A stretch of DNA of 64,000 bases from Aldehydirespirator sp965261105 (lineage in GTDB: Bacteria > Actinomycetota > Acidimicrobiia > Acidimicrobiales > Aldehydirespiratoraceae): positions 496,001-560,000 of the forward strand of contig CBDHCM010000006.1 in assembly GCA_965261105.1 (NCBI GenBank). Direction: 5' to 3'. Within the stretch, counting starts at the first letter, position 1. The number at the start of each line of letters is the position of its first letter. The position numbers were made by a program, and so were the translations under genes. Shown here in pieces: positions 7,723-15,852 of the stretch. Below the pieces are notes generated by a model that saw only the letters and a list, made by a program, of their open reading frames with translations, ran no database searches and had not been told where the DNA came from.

Positions 7723-9258
7723 ATGAAGGTTCCGCTCACAGTCCGCGACCACCTCGACCGGGCCCTGGTCGTCTACCCCGACCGGGTCGCCCTCGTCGAC
7801 GAGCCCGACCAGCCCGCGCCCTCGATGGGCGAGGTCACCTTCTCGCGGCTCGGCGAGCTGGCCGACGCCACCGGTGCCGGCCTCGACGCGCTCGGGGTGC
7901 CCACGGGGGGCCGGGTGGCCATGGTGTCGCACAACGCCGGGCGCCTGCTCACCTGCTTCTGGGGGGTGAGCGGCAACGGCCGCACATTCGTTCCCGTCAA
8001 TTTCCGCCTCAGCCCCGACGAGGTGTCCTACATAGTCGACCACTGCGGAGCCGACGTTCTGCTCGTCGATCCCGAGCTGGCCGAGACGCTGGACCCCATC
8101 TCGTGCCGCCACAAGTTCGTGCTGGGCGCCGAGTCCGACGAGGCCCTGTACCACTTCGGCGTACAACCCAGCGGATGGGAGCCCGACGAGGACGAGACCG
8201 CGGTGATCAACTACACCTCCGGCACCACCGCCCGGCCCAAAGGGGTGCAGCAGACCCATCGCAGCCTGTGGCTCAACGCGGCGATGTTCGGCTGGCAGGC
8301 CTCGGTCAGCGACCGCGACAGCTACCTGCACACCCTGCCCATGTTCCACTGCAACGGCTGGGGCATGCCCTACGCGCTCGTTGGCATGGGAGCCAAGCAG
8401 GTGGTGCTGCGCAAGGTGGACGGCGCCGAGATCCTGCGCCGGGTGGACACCCACGGCATCACTCTCATGTGCGGCGCTCCCGCGGTGGCCGCGGCCATCC
8501 TCGACGCGGCCGCGCAGTGGGACGGACCGATCCCCGGCGCCGGGCGAACCCGAATCGTGGTGGCCGGCGCGCCCCCTCCGACGCGCACCATCGAGCGGAT
8601 CGAGACCGAGCTGGGCTGGGAGTTCATCCACATCTACGGCCTCACCGAGACCGCGCCGCTTCTGACCATGAACCGCAGGCGGGCCGAATGGGACGATCTG
8701 TCGTCGGCGGAGCGGGCCCGCATGCTGTCGCGCCAGGGCGTGCCCGCACTGGGAGTGCGCATGCAGGTGAGCGCCTCCGGCGAGTTCCTGACTCGCTGCA
8801 ACCATGTGCTCGAGGGCTACTGGGAGCAGCCCGAAGCCACCGCGGAGGCCATCGTCGACGGCTGGTTCCACACCGGTGACGGCGGGTACCTCGACGACGA
8901 CGCGTATTACATGATCACCGACCGAAAGAAGGACGTGATCATCTCCGGCGGCGAGAACGTGTCGTCCATCGAGGTGGAGGACACCTTGTTCTCGCATCCG
9001 GCCGTGGCCGAGGTGGCCGTGATCGGCGTGCCCCACGAGAAGTGGGGCGAGACGGTGAAGGCGCTGGTGGTGCTGGCCCCCGGGGCCACCGCCACGCCCG
9101 AGGAGTTGATCGCCCACTGCCGCGACCGCATGGCCCACTACAAGTGCCCGACATCGGTGGAGATGCGCGACGAGTTGGCCCGCACCGCCACCGGCAAGCT
9201 CCAGAAGTTCAAGCTGCGCGCCCCCTACTGGGAGGGCATGACCACGGCCGTCAACTAG
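7723..9258 (+). CDS. AMP-forming acyl-CoA synthetase (FadD-like)
   Basis: A 511-residue member of the ANL superfamily that activates a carboxylic acid to its acyl-AMP and then acyl-CoA. The P-loop-like motif is NYTSGTTARPKGV near residue 161, the A5 motif IYGLTETAPL near 305, the A7/A8 region GWFHTGDGGYLD and TDRKKDVIISGGENVSSIE near 380-410, and the catalytic lysine motif TATGKLQKF near 488. Length is normal for medium-/short-chain or aryl acid ligases; substrate not predictable. ATG 7723 is chosen because CATCAT sits 6 nt upstream as a possible leaderless -10 and no homology exists before it; the frame is open upstream only through the repeats. Confidence 0.9.
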   Translation: MKVPLTVRDHLDRALVVYPDRVALVDEPDQPAPSMGEVTFSRLGELADATGAGLDALGVPTGGRVAMVSHNAGRLLTCFWGVSGNGRTFVPVNFRLSPDEVSYIVDHCGADVLLVDPELAETLDPISCRHKFVLGAESDEALYHFGVQPSGWEPDEDETAVINYTSGTTARPKGVQQTHRSLWLNAAMFGWQASVSDRDSYLHTLPMFHCNGWGMPYALVGMGAKQVVLRKVDGAEILRRVDTHGITLMCGAPAVAAAILDAAAQWDGPIPGAGRTRIVVAGAPPPTRTIERIETELGWEFIHIYGLTETAPLLTMNRRRAEWDDLSSAERARMLSRQGVPALGVRMQVSASGEFLTRCNHVLEGYWEQPEATAEAIVDGWFHTGDGGYLDDDAYYMITDRKKDVIISGGENVSSIEVEDTLFSHPAVAEVAVIGVPHEKWGETVKALVVLAPGATATPEELIAHCRDRMAHYKCPTSVEMRDELARTATGKLQKFKLRAPYWEGMTTAVN

Positions 9259-9376
9259 CCCAATGAGCAGCCCGAGTCCGGGGATCGTCGCGCTTGTTGG
9301 TCTGTGCGACCGACAACCGCGACGACTTCATGGGCGGGTTGAGCTGGTGGGCGGGCTGGGCCGGGGCGGTCGCCGC

Positions 9377-9382
9377 TAGCGT
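9377..9382 (+). promoter_or_regulatory. Candidate -10 element (TAGCGT) of the serine hydrolase gene
   Basis: TAGCGT ends 9 bp before the ATG at 9392, too close for a Shine-Dalgarno, so a leaderless or near-leaderless transcript is expected. The same hexamer recurs ahead of several genes in the window (for example near 3955 and 16692). Confidence 0.35.
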
Positions 9383-9391
9383 CAGGCCGCT

Positions 9392-10498
9392 ATGGGATTC
9401 GACAAGCAAGCCGTCGCGGCCCTGATCGAGCGGGCCCGCCGGGACGTGGACTCGGGCCTGCTGCCCGCGGCCCAGCTGGCCTTGGCCCGCGATGGCGAGA
9501 TCGTTGTCTCCGAGGCCCTCGGCGACTGCACCGCGGACACGCGGTTCCACATGTACTCGGCGGTCAAGCCGGTGGTGGCCCTCACAGTGATGGAACTGGC
9601 CGCCGGGGGCCGACTCGACCTCGCGGCGCCGGTGAGCAACGTGCTGGAGTCGTTCGGGACCAACGGCAAGGACGCCATCACCGTGTCGCAGGTGCTGCTG
9701 CACGCGGGCGGGTTCCCTTACGCGCCGATGGGTCGGACCGAGACGACAGACCGCACCGCCCGCCTCGCCGCCTACTCCTCCTGGCGCACCGAATGGGAGC
9801 CCGGCACTCGCTTCGAGTACCACGCCGGCAGCGCGCACTGGGTGCTGGCCGACGTGATCACCGAGGTGACCGGCCACCCCTACGCCGACGTGATCGCCGC
9901 CCGAGTGCTGCAGCCTGCGGGCTGCGGGCGCTGGCTGTGCATCGGCCTCGACGAGCCCGTCGAAGTGGCCGATGTCGTGGTTGTGGGCAAGGCGCCCACC
10001 GCCAGGGAGCTCGATGCCCTCGGGCTGGACGAGCTGCCCGACGCAGGGGTCACCGAGCAGGTGCTGACGGCGTTCAACCGGCCCTGGATGCGGGCCGCCG
10101 GGGTGCCCGGAGGGGGAGGCATCGCCCGGGCCTCGGACATGGCCCTGTGGTACCAGGCGGTGCTCCACAACACCGGGGGCTTCCTTCGTCCCGAAGTCCG
10201 CGACGACGCCATGATCGTGCGTCAGAACCATCCCGATTGGACAGGAACTCCGGTCAACCGGTCCCACGCCTTCGTGCTCGCCGGAAGCGACGGCAAGGCC
10301 GGCATGCGGGGCCACGGCCGCAAAGCCTCTCCCAACGCGTTCGGCCACGGAGGCGCCAAAGGCCAGATCGGCTGGGCCGACCCGGCCAGCGGGATCTCCT
10401 TCGCCTATTTCACCAACGGCCTGGACCGCAACGATCTCGCCGCGGCCCGCCGACGGGTCGCCCTATCGACCAGGGCCCTAGCCTGCGCCCATGAATAA
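9392..10498 (+). CDS. Beta-lactamase-fold serine hydrolase (class C / EstB type)
   Basis: A 368-residue protein with the serine SxxK motif S56-A-V-K59, a tyrosine motif Y143-H-A (YxN equivalent) and HGG near residue 317 replacing KTG, which is the set found in EstB-like esterases and DD-peptidase-like hydrolases of the beta-lactamase family. No signal peptide is visible, so an intracellular esterase or amidase is more likely than antibiotic resistance. It follows the acyl-CoA synthetase by 133 bp but appears to have its own -10. Downstream the base composition falls sharply. Confidence 0.85.
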   Translation: MGFDKQAVAALIERARRDVDSGLLPAAQLALARDGEIVVSEALGDCTADTRFHMYSAVKPVVALTVMELAAGGRLDLAAPVSNVLESFGTNGKDAITVSQVLLHAGGFPYAPMGRTETTDRTARLAAYSSWRTEWEPGTRFEYHAGSAHWVLADVITEVTGHPYADVIAARVLQPAGCGRWLCIGLDEPVEVADVVVVGKAPTARELDALGLDELPDAGVTEQVLTAFNRPWMRAAGVPGGGGIARASDMALWYQAVLHNTGGFLRPEVRDDAMIVRQNHPDWTGTPVNRSHAFVLAGSDGKAGMRGHGRKASPNAFGHGGAKGQIGWADPASGISFAYFTNGLDRNDLAAARRRVALSTRALACAHE

Positions 10499-10737
10499 AA
10501 GATATTGGAAATACAGGAAAATGATCACACAGTGCGGGCGGGGTGGCCCCCGTGAAGCTTCACCGGACTCGCCCGACGGGGACCACCCCACCTCTGAATC
10601 ACATGATAGCATCTGTACATCACTGCGCAACATGAAGCTCAATGGAATGAGCCGGCGATCCTCAGCGGGCCGACGCCGGCAGTTGGGATCGGTCCGGCGG
10701 TATGGCATCATGGCGGACCGGCGCTTGGCGCCGACCC
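10499..10737. other. AT-richer intergenic region with a 14-bp inverted repeat
   Basis: This stretch is visibly poorer in GC than its neighbours. GGGGTGGCCCCCGT (10540-10553) and ACGGGGACCACCCC (10576-10589) are complementary with one mismatch and would form a strong stem with a 22-nt loop. No T-run follows, so a classical terminator is not supported. A short frame over this region (10491-10775) would overlap the hydrolase end and the tRNA and is not credible as a gene. TATGGCATCAT near 10701-10711 could hold the -10 of the tRNA genes. Confidence 0.5.
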
Positions 10738-10810
10738 GCTCCCTTAGCTCAGCCGGCAGAGCGTCTCCATGGTAAGGAGAAGGTCGTCAGTTCGATTCTG
10801 ACAGGGAGCT
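10738..10810 (+). tRNA. tRNA-Thr(GGT)
   Basis: Full cloverleaf: acceptor GCTCCCT pairs with AGGGAGC, D-stem GCTC/GAGC, anticodon stem TCTCC/GGAGA around loop ATGGTAA (anticodon GGT), T-stem GTCAG/CTGAC with loop TTCGATT. CCA is not encoded. It precedes tRNA-Met by 28 bp, the usual actinobacterial tRNA-Thr/tRNA-Met pair upstream of secE. Confidence 0.95.
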
Positions 10811-10838
10811 CAGCGCAGGCACCGGTCCTGCCAATCCC

Positions 10839-10912
10839 GGCGACGTAGCTCAGTTGGTAAGAGCGCTCGACTCATAATCGAGAGGTCGACAGTTCGAGTC
10901 TGTCCGTCGCTA
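10839..10912 (+). tRNA. tRNA-Met(CAT)
   Basis: Acceptor GGCGACG pairs with CGTCGCT (first pair G-U), D-stem GCTC/GAGC, anticodon stem CTCGA/TCGAG around CTCATAA (anticodon CAT), T-stem GACAG/CTGTC. It lacks an initiator-type anticodon stem (no three G-C pairs), so I take it as elongator Met; a lysidine-modified Ile tRNA is less likely. CCA is not encoded. Confidence 0.9.
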
Positions 10913-10990
10913 CATGGTAGGGATTCGCGGTGCGGCTGTCCGTCGCCACATGGCACTCGTCGCGGCGTCCGGACCTCAGAGGGAACTGCC

Positions 10991-11641
10991 GTGACAGCAT
11001 CGCCCCGGCGCAGGCTGCGTGCCGTCGAGGAGTCGCCACGTAACGTCCGCGCCGATCGCGAGTCTCAATCTCCACCGGACATGGTTTCGCTCGTCGAGCG
11101 GGCCAAGTCCGGGGACCGGGAGGCGTTCGACCGGCTCGTGCGGGTCACCCACTCCGACGCATACGCGTTGGCTCTTCGCCTGACGGGCAGCAGGGAGGAT
11201 GCTCGCGACGTGGTTCAAGAGGCTTACCTGAGGGCTTTTCGCAGTGTCGGCCGCTTCCGCGGCGAGGCGCTCTTCAGCACCTGGCTGTACCGCATAGTGG
11301 CCAACTGCGCCGCCACCCACGTCGCCCGGCGCCGGCGCCACCGCCACGACCACCTTGGTGCTCACGACGACGTGGTCGATACCCGGCCCGATTACGACCC
11401 GACGCTTCATGGCGACTTGGCGACCTTGCGCGAGAACCTCGACGTCGCTATCCGCGGCCTCCCGCCGCGCCTGCGGTCGGTGGTTGTGCTGCGGGACATG
11501 TACGACCTGTCGCATGAGGCGGTCGCCAAGGAGCTCGGCATCTCGGTGACCGCAGCGAAGGTGCGTCTGCACCGTGCCCGCCGGCGCTTGCGCGAGCAGG
11601 TGCTTCCCCTGCCCGGAGAGGATCACGACCATGGCCAGTGA
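10991..11641 (+). CDS. ECF (sigma-70 family, group 4) RNA polymerase sigma factor
   Basis: A 216-residue sigma factor. Region 2 lies at about residues 32-105 (DREAFDRLVR, DVVQEAYLRAFRSVGRFRGE, FSTWLYRIVANCAA) and region 4 at about 150-205 (LPPRLRSVVVLRDMYDLSHE, AVAKELGISVTAAKVRLHRA). The start is GTG 10991; the first 30 residues are basic and non-conserved. The next gene overlaps its stop and encodes a zinc-type anti-sigma factor, so activity is probably controlled by regulated release from that partner. The pair occupies the place between tRNA-Met and tRNA-Trp where rpmG (L33) is often found in relatives. Confidence 0.92.
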   Translation: MTASPRRRLRAVEESPRNVRADRESQSPPDMVSLVERAKSGDREAFDRLVRVTHSDAYALALRLTGSREDARDVVQEAYLRAFRSVGRFRGEALFSTWLYRIVANCAATHVARRRRHRHDHLGAHDDVVDTRPDYDPTLHGDLATLRENLDVAIRGLPPRLRSVVVLRDMYDLSHEAVAKELGISVTAAKVRLHRARRRLREQVLPLPGEDHDHGQ

Positions 11642-11999
11642 CCGCGCCGACTGCGGGTTGGTGAGCGACGCACTCGCCGCGGCCGCGGGCTCCGACCGCG
11701 CCTTCGGACCCTCCGAGCTGGAACATCTGGCGTCGTGTCTGCGGTGCCGGGCGGAGCAGTCCCGGTACCGCAGGATGATGGAGGCCATGCAGTCGCTGCG
11801 GGAGGCACCCGTTCCGGGAGATTCCCGGCTGGAGTCGCAGATTCTCCTGAATCTCGACCTTCACGGGCGCCGCTTGGCCCGGCGCGCCCGATCCGGCGTC
11901 GTGGCGGCTGTGGGCGGCGTCGCCGCGGGGGCTGCAGCCGCCGCAGGCCTAATCGCCTTAACGGCCCGGCACCGCCGCGCGGCCAGGCCGGCGTCCTAG
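11631..11999 (+). CDS. Membrane anti-sigma factor with zinc-binding (ZAS-type) motif
   Basis: A 122-residue protein whose ATG at 11631 overlaps the sigma gene by 11 nt, typical for translational coupling of a sigma/anti-sigma pair. H32-x3-C36-x2-C39 (HLASCLRC) is the ZAS motif HxxxCxxC. A single transmembrane segment (GVVAAVGGVAAGAAAAAGLI, about residues 89-108) is followed by a short basic tail, so the zinc domain is cytoplasmic and holds the sigma factor at the membrane. The signal sensed is unknown. Confidence 0.85.
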   Translation: MASDRADCGLVSDALAAAAGSDRAFGPSELEHLASCLRCRAEQSRYRRMMEAMQSLREAPVPGDSRLESQILLNLDLHGRRLARRARSGVVAAVGGVAAGAAAAAGLIALTARHRRAARPAS

Positions 12000-12069
12000 A
12001 GGCCGAGCGGACAGGAGTCGTGGCCGTAGCCGTTCGGGGGGTCGCGCTGCTAGCCTTGCCGGGCTGCTG
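12000..12069 (+). promoter_or_regulatory. Family A end fragment and candidate tRNA-Trp promoter
   Basis: Right after the anti-sigma stop the family A left end (AGAGGCCGAGCGGACAGG, beginning in the stop codon region at 11998) occurs without core or right end. TAGCCT (12051-12056), 13 bp before tRNA-Trp, is a plausible -10 for the tRNA-Trp/secE/nusG transcript; a -35 is not clear. Confidence 0.4.
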
Positions 12070-12142
12070 AGGGGCGTGGCTCAATTGGCAGAGCACCGGT
12101 CTCCAAAACCGGCGGTTGGGGGTTCGAGTCCCTCCGCCCCTG
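12070..12142 (+). tRNA. tRNA-Trp(CCA)
   Basis: Acceptor AGGGGCG pairs with CGCCCCT, D-stem GCTC/GAGC, anticodon stem CCGGT/ACCGG around CTCCAAA (anticodon CCA), T-stem GGGGG/CCCTC with loop TTCGAGT (one G-U-type pair). Discriminator G. It lies 57 bp before secE, the conserved bacterial arrangement. Confidence 0.96.
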
Positions 12143-12199
12143 CGATTCGTCGACGGCCACCCCCTGAGGCGCCGCAACCTATTCGAGGTGAACCCAACA

Positions 12200-12496
12200 A
12201 TGGCGATGAACCGTCAGCAGAAGCGGATGCTGCAGAAGCAGGGAGAGGTCGACGCGGAGGGCGCGCCGGTCCGCACCCGCAGCCGTCCCGCCTCGACACC
12301 GCCCACCGAGCGGACCTCGCCCGTGCAGTTCTTGCGCGAGGTCAGAGGCGAGCTGCGCAAGGTGGCCTGGCCCAGCCGGGCCGAGACGGTGAACTATTCC
12401 ATCGTCGTGCTCGTCACGGTCGTGGTGCTCACCGCCATGATCTACGGGCTCGACTGGGTCTTCTCCACGTTCATACTCGAGCTATTCGATTCCTGA
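12200..12496 (+). CDS. secE: Preprotein translocase subunit SecE
   Basis: A 98-residue single-pass membrane protein of the SecYEG channel. The conserved amphipathic helix SPVQFLREVRGELRKVAWPS (about residues 45-65) precedes one membrane segment (YSIVVLVTVVVLTAMIYGLD). The N-terminal 40 residues are hydrophilic, as in actinobacterial SecE. I choose ATG 12200 because GAGGTG lies nine bases upstream; the open frame reaches back into tRNA-Trp and earlier starts are excluded. It precedes nusG by 12 bp in one transcription unit. Confidence 0.93.
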   Translation: MAMNRQQKRMLQKQGEVDAEGAPVRTRSRPASTPPTERTSPVQFLREVRGELRKVAWPSRAETVNYSIVVLVTVVVLTAMIYGLDWVFSTFILELFDS

Positions 12497-12508
12497 GGTG
12501 CCCCACCC

Positions 12509-13174
12509 ATGACTAACACGCCCGTGACTGGTGCGCCCGCCTCGAACGAGGCGGCCGTGCTCACCGAGGACGACCTATTCGCCGAGGAGGCGGACTCCGA
12601 GGAGCCGTCCGAGCCGATCAGCCCCTACGACAAGCCGGGCAAGTGGTTCGTGGTGCACACCCAGTCCGGCTACGAGAAGAAGGTCAAGCAGAACCTGGAG
12701 GCCCGCACCGCGTCGATGAACATGGAGGGCCGCATCCACGAGGTGGTCATCCCGTTGCGCGATGTGCCCGAATTCAAGAACGGCAAGAAGGTGATCTCCT
12801 CCAAGCGGCTCTTCCCGGGCTACGTGTTCGTGCGCTGCGCGCTGGACGACGAAGTCTGGCCCGTCATACGCGACACGCCCAACGTCACGGGCTTCGTGAA
12901 CCAGGGCGGGTCGCCCTCGCCGCTGCGCCGCCGCGACGTCGAGGCCTTCCTGGGGGTTGAGGCGGACCGCTCCCGGGAGGCGTCCAAGCGGGCCAAGCCG
13001 ATGTTCGAGTACGGCATTGGGGAGACCGTCCGCGTCAAGGACGGCCCCTTCGCTGACTTCTCCGGCGAGATAATCGAGATCAACGAGGATCAGCTGAAGG
13101 TGAAGGTGCTGGTGAACATATTCGGTCGCGAGACACCCGTGGAGCTCGAGTTCGCGCAGGTGGCCCGCCTGTAG
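12509..13174 (+). CDS. nusG: Transcription termination/antitermination factor NusG
   Basis: 221 residues. The NGN domain (KWFVVHTQSGYEKKVKQNLE, later KRLFPGYVFVRC) occupies about residues 45-150, and the KOW domain (VRVKDGPFADFSGEIIEINE) about 165-220. An acidic ~40-residue N-terminal extension is typical of Actinobacteria. It binds RNA polymerase and couples it to Rho or to the ribosome. It is followed by a family A repeat rather than by rplK directly. Confidence 0.96.
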   Translation: MTNTPVTGAPASNEAAVLTEDDLFAEEADSEEPSEPISPYDKPGKWFVVHTQSGYEKKVKQNLEARTASMNMEGRIHEVVIPLRDVPEFKNGKKVISSKRLFPGYVFVRCALDDEVWPVIRDTPNVTGFVNQGGSPSPLRRRDVEAFLGVEADRSREASKRAKPMFEYGIGETVRVKDGPFADFSGEIIEINEDQLKVKVLVNIFGRETPVELEFAQVARL

Positions 13175-13310
13175 AGGCCGAGCGGACAGGCCACGGCCCA
13201 CGAGGATCTCGCAGTCGCTGAGCGAGGCCGTGGCCCGAGCGGCCCGTGAGCGCAGCGAACAAGAGCGGGGAACACGATGCTTCACCGCGAGGCGGTAGCC
13301 TTTGCGGCAC
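13173..13310 (+). repeat. Family A seam repeat, copy 2 (nusG/rplK)
   Basis: Left end AGAGGCCGAGCGGACAGG overlaps the nusG stop codon; core GCCCGAGCGGCCCGTGAGCG at about 13234; then CACGATGCTTCACCGCGAGG. The right terminal repeat is degenerate here. It fills most of the 228-bp nusG-rplK gap; the remaining ~90 bp hold no clear promoter. Confidence 0.85.
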
Positions 13311-13402
13311 GGCTGCGGCGATCCCGGCGGCTGGGGTTGTAGCCCGCCACAGATCCCGCCACACTGCCCCGTTCGCCCGTCCCCACCGTTTGAGAGAGTC
13401 CG

Positions 13403-13828
13403 ATGGCACGCAAGCAGGTCGCCGCCGTAGTGAAGATCCAGATCCCCGCCGGTCAGGCCACCCCCGCGCCGCCGGTGGGCACCGCGCTGGGACCCCACGG
13501 CGTGGCGATCATGGACTTCTGCAAGAACTACAACGCCCGCACCGAGGACAAGCGGGGCCAGATCATCCCGGCGGAGATAACGATCTACGAGGACCGGTCG
13601 TTCACGTTCATCACCAAGACCCCGCCGACCTCATACCTGATCCGCACTGCCGCCGGCCTGGAGAAGGCGGCCGAGACGCCCGGCCGCGAGACGGCGGGCA
13701 CGATCACCGACACGCAGCTGGCCGAGATCGCCGAGGTGAAGATGCCTGACCTGAACGCCAACGACCTGGAGGCGGCCAAGGCGCAGATCGAGGGCACGGC
13801 CCGATCCATGGGCATCACCGTCGGCTGA
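13403..13828 (+). CDS. rplK: 50S ribosomal protein L11
   Basis: 141 residues, full length. Begins MARKQVAAVVKIQIPAGQAT and carries the proline-rich PAPPVGTALGPHGVAIMDFC that contacts the thiostrepton region of 23S rRNA, with the C-terminal domain ending EGTARSMGITVG. Forms the GTPase-associated stalk base with L10 and L7/L12. Pairs with rplA 41 bp downstream. Confidence 0.97.
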   Translation: MARKQVAAVVKIQIPAGQATPAPPVGTALGPHGVAIMDFCKNYNARTEDKRGQIIPAEITIYEDRSFTFITKTPPTSYLIRTAAGLEKAAETPGRETAGTITDTQLAEIAEVKMPDLNANDLEAAKAQIEGTARSMGITVG

Positions 13829-13869
13829 CGCGGCGGAATCTGGAAGCACACGGAGCACGGAGAGCGACG

Positions 13870-14568
13870 ATGGCCAAGGGCAAGAAGCATGTGGACGCGG
13901 CCAAGAGCTTCGACCGCCTGCACCTCCACAGCGACGCCGACGCGGTCAACCTGGTGAAGAGCCTGGCCGTTCGGCGATTCGACGAGGGTGTCGACATGGT
14001 CGTGAGGCTCGGAGTTGATCCCCGCAAGGCCGACCAGATGATGCGGGGGACGATCTCGCTGCCGTCGGGAACCGGCAAGGAGGTGCGCGTCGCGGTGTTC
14101 GCGCAGGGTGAGACTGCGACCAAGGCGCGCCAGGCCGGCGCCGACCTGGTCGGAGCGGAGGATCTGGCCGAGCAGGTCCAGGGGGGGATGACCGACTTCG
14201 ACGTGGCCATCGCCACCCCCGACATGATGCCGGTGGTCGGCAAGCTGGGCCGGATTCTCGGCCCGCGCGGCCTCATGCCCAACCCCAAGACCGGCACCGT
14301 CACCAACGATGTGGAGCGCACCATCGAGGAGTTCAAGGGGGGCAAGGTGGAGTACCGCACCGATCGGTTCGCCAACGTGCACGTCCCCATCGGCAGGGCG
14401 TCGTTCGCAGAGGAGGACTTGCTGAGGAACCTCCGGGCGGTCCTGTCCGAGCTCCATCGGGCGAAGCCGGCTGCGTCCAAGGGCAAGTACGTGAAGAAGG
14501 TAGTGCTCAGCTCCTCGATGGGACCGGGCGTGCGCGTCGACCCGGCCGCTGTCGGAGCTGACGAGTAG
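13870..14568 (+). CDS. rplA: 50S ribosomal protein L1
   Basis: 232 residues, usual length. Domain II region contains GRILGPRGLMPNPKTGTVTN, the signature of L1, followed by EYRTDRFANVHVPIGRASF. L1 forms the mobile stalk at the ribosomal E site and in many bacteria represses its own operon. Confidence 0.97.
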   Translation: MAKGKKHVDAAKSFDRLHLHSDADAVNLVKSLAVRRFDEGVDMVVRLGVDPRKADQMMRGTISLPSGTGKEVRVAVFAQGETATKARQAGADLVGAEDLAEQVQGGMTDFDVAIATPDMMPVVGKLGRILGPRGLMPNPKTGTVTNDVERTIEEFKGGKVEYRTDRFANVHVPIGRASFAEEDLLRNLRAVLSELHRAKPAASKGKYVKKVVLSSSMGPGVRVDPAAVGADE

Positions 14569-14584
14569 GCCCGGTAAGCTTCGA

Positions 14585-14665
14585 GTCCACCACGCTCACC
14601 TGAGACATCCGGTGCGCTCCGCGGGGAGCACCAATGGGTCGGTTGGCCCGCCGGACGAGGAAGGC
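14585..14665 (+). promoter_or_regulatory. Possible L10 leader of rplJ-rplL
   Basis: The 101-bp rplA-rplJ gap contains a strong hairpin, GGTGCGCTCC and GGGAGCACC at 14611-14632, followed by a second complementary pair around GGTTGGCCCGCCGGAC. Position and structure suit the autoregulatory L10(L12)4 binding leader, but I could not fold it or compare it with the family model. Confidence 0.35.
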
Positions 14666-14669
14666 ACCC

Positions 14670-15254
14670 ATGACAGTCCCAAGGCCCGAGAAGGCGGCCG
14701 TCGTCGCCGAAGTGCGTGACCGGCTGGCGGCCAGCGATGCGGCCCTGCTGACCGAGTACCGCGGGCTGAACGTCCCGCAGATGGCCGAGTTGCGCCGGAC
14801 GCTGCGCGCCGCCGGCGGCGAGTACACCATCTACAAGAACACGATGGTGCGCCTCGCGGTGGCCGAGTTGGGCCTGGAGATCGCCGACCTGCTCACCGGT
14901 CCGACCGCGATCGCGTTCGTCGGTCCGGGCGACGACGGCAAGGCTGGCGAGACGGCCGCAGTGGCCAAGGCACTGAAGGACTTCGCCCGAGCCAACCGGG
15001 CCCTGGTGCTCAAGGGCGGCGTGCTGGGCGACAGAGTCCTCACCGCCGACGACCTGATCGCCCTTGCGGACCTGCCCCCGCGCGATCGGCTGCTCGCGCA
15101 GCTCGCGGGTGCATTCCAGGCTCCCCTGGCCAAGCTCGCCGGGTTGCTGGAGGCCCTGCCCCGCAACTTCGCCTACGGACTCAAGGCGCTCATCGACACC
15201 CGCAGTGCCGACAACGGCAACCATCCCCAACAATCCGACCCACAGGAGGCCTGA
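14670..15254 (+). CDS. rplJ: 50S ribosomal protein L10
   Basis: 194 residues from ATG 14670; the frame is open to 14634, but that start lies inside the leader hairpin region and adds non-conserved residues. Conserved features are LLTEYRGLNVPQMAELRRTL and YTIYKNTMVRLA, and the C-terminal helix that binds L7/L12 dimers. GAGGAAGG precedes the start. It stands 3 bp before rplL. Confidence 0.95.
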   Translation: MTVPRPEKAAVVAEVRDRLAASDAALLTEYRGLNVPQMAELRRTLRAAGGEYTIYKNTMVRLAVAELGLEIADLLTGPTAIAFVGPGDDGKAGETAAVAKALKDFARANRALVLKGGVLGDRVLTADDLIALADLPPRDRLLAQLAGAFQAPLAKLAGLLEALPRNFAYGLKALIDTRSADNGNHPQQSDPQEA

Positions 15255-15257
15255 CCC

Positions 15258-15638
15258 ATGGCAACCAGAGAAGACATCCTCGACTCGATCTCGCAGATGA
15301 CAGTGCTCGAACTGAGCGAGCTGCTCAAGGAGTTCGAGGAGCGGTTCGACGTGACCGCAGCCGCGCCTGCGGCCGTTGCGGTGGCGGGGCCCGCAGCCGG
15401 GGACGCCGAGGACGCCGAGGAGGCCAAGGACTCCTTCAACGTCGTGCTCGCCGGGGTCGGCGACAAGAAGATCCAGGTGATCAAGGAGGTGCGCAGCCTC
15501 ACCTCGCTCGGGCTCAAGGAGGCCAAGGAGCTTGTCGACAACGCGCCCAAGCCCGTGCTCGAGGGCCTCGCCAAGGAGGACGCCGAGAAAGCCAAGGTCG
15601 CGCTGGAGGCCGTCGGAGCCGAGGTGGAGCTCGTCTGA
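15258..15638 (+). CDS. rplL: 50S ribosomal protein L7/L12
   Basis: 126 residues: N-terminal dimerisation helix (ILDSISQMTVLELSELLKEF), an Ala/Gly-rich hinge (about 38-58) and the factor-binding C-terminal domain (IQVIKEVRSLTSLGLKEAKE with LVDNAPKPV). A Shine-Dalgarno AGGAGG overlaps the end of rplJ. It recruits EF-Tu, EF-G and IF2 to the ribosome. Confidence 0.97.
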   Translation: MATREDILDSISQMTVLELSELLKEFEERFDVTAAAPAAVAVAGPAAGDAEDAEEAKDSFNVVLAGVGDKKIQVIKEVRSLTSLGLKEAKELVDNAPKPVLEGLAKEDAEKAKVALEAVGAEVELV

Positions 15639-15692
15639 CGGCGAGACCGTTCGCCCCTCCACTTCGCCGGCCCTGCGGCGGCGGCCCCAGTC

Positions 15693-15842
15693 AAGAGGCC
15701 GAGCGGATGGGCGGCGTTTCATGAGGATGTTCGCAAGATGCCGAGCGAGGCCGTGGCCCGAGCGGCCCGTGAGCGCAGCGAACAAGAGCGGGCAACAACA
15801 CGCTTCACCGCGAGGCGTTGACACCTGTCCGCGGGGCGTCTG
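15693..15842 (+). repeat. Family A seam repeat, copy 3 (rplL/phosphatase)
   Basis: AGAGGCCGAGCGGATGGG at the left, intact core from about 15740, then CACGCTTCACCGCGAGGCGT and a right end CCTGTCCGCGGGGCGTCT. It fills most of the 214 bp between rplL and the phosphatase. Confidence 0.85.
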
Positions 15843-15852
15843 AGGCCGTTCA

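Noticed and set aside
9392..10498. Beta-lactamase conferring antibiotic resistance
   Set aside because: HGG replaces KTG and there is no signal peptide, which fits esterase-like family members better.
10540..10589. Rho-independent terminator
   Set aside because: A strong stem is present but no U-run follows, and actinobacterial terminators of this kind could not be confirmed.
10491..10775. Small ORF MNKRYWKYRK... in the AT-rich gap
   Set aside because: It overlaps the hydrolase stop region and tRNA-Thr and has no ribosome binding site or homology.
10839..10912. Initiator tRNA-fMet
   Set aside because: The anticodon stem lacks the three consecutive G-C pairs of initiators.
13246..13310. Short ORFs beginning MSAANKSG within family A copies (several positions)
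   Set aside because: They come from the conserved repeat core, vary after the core and have no consistent end; the repeat is non-coding.
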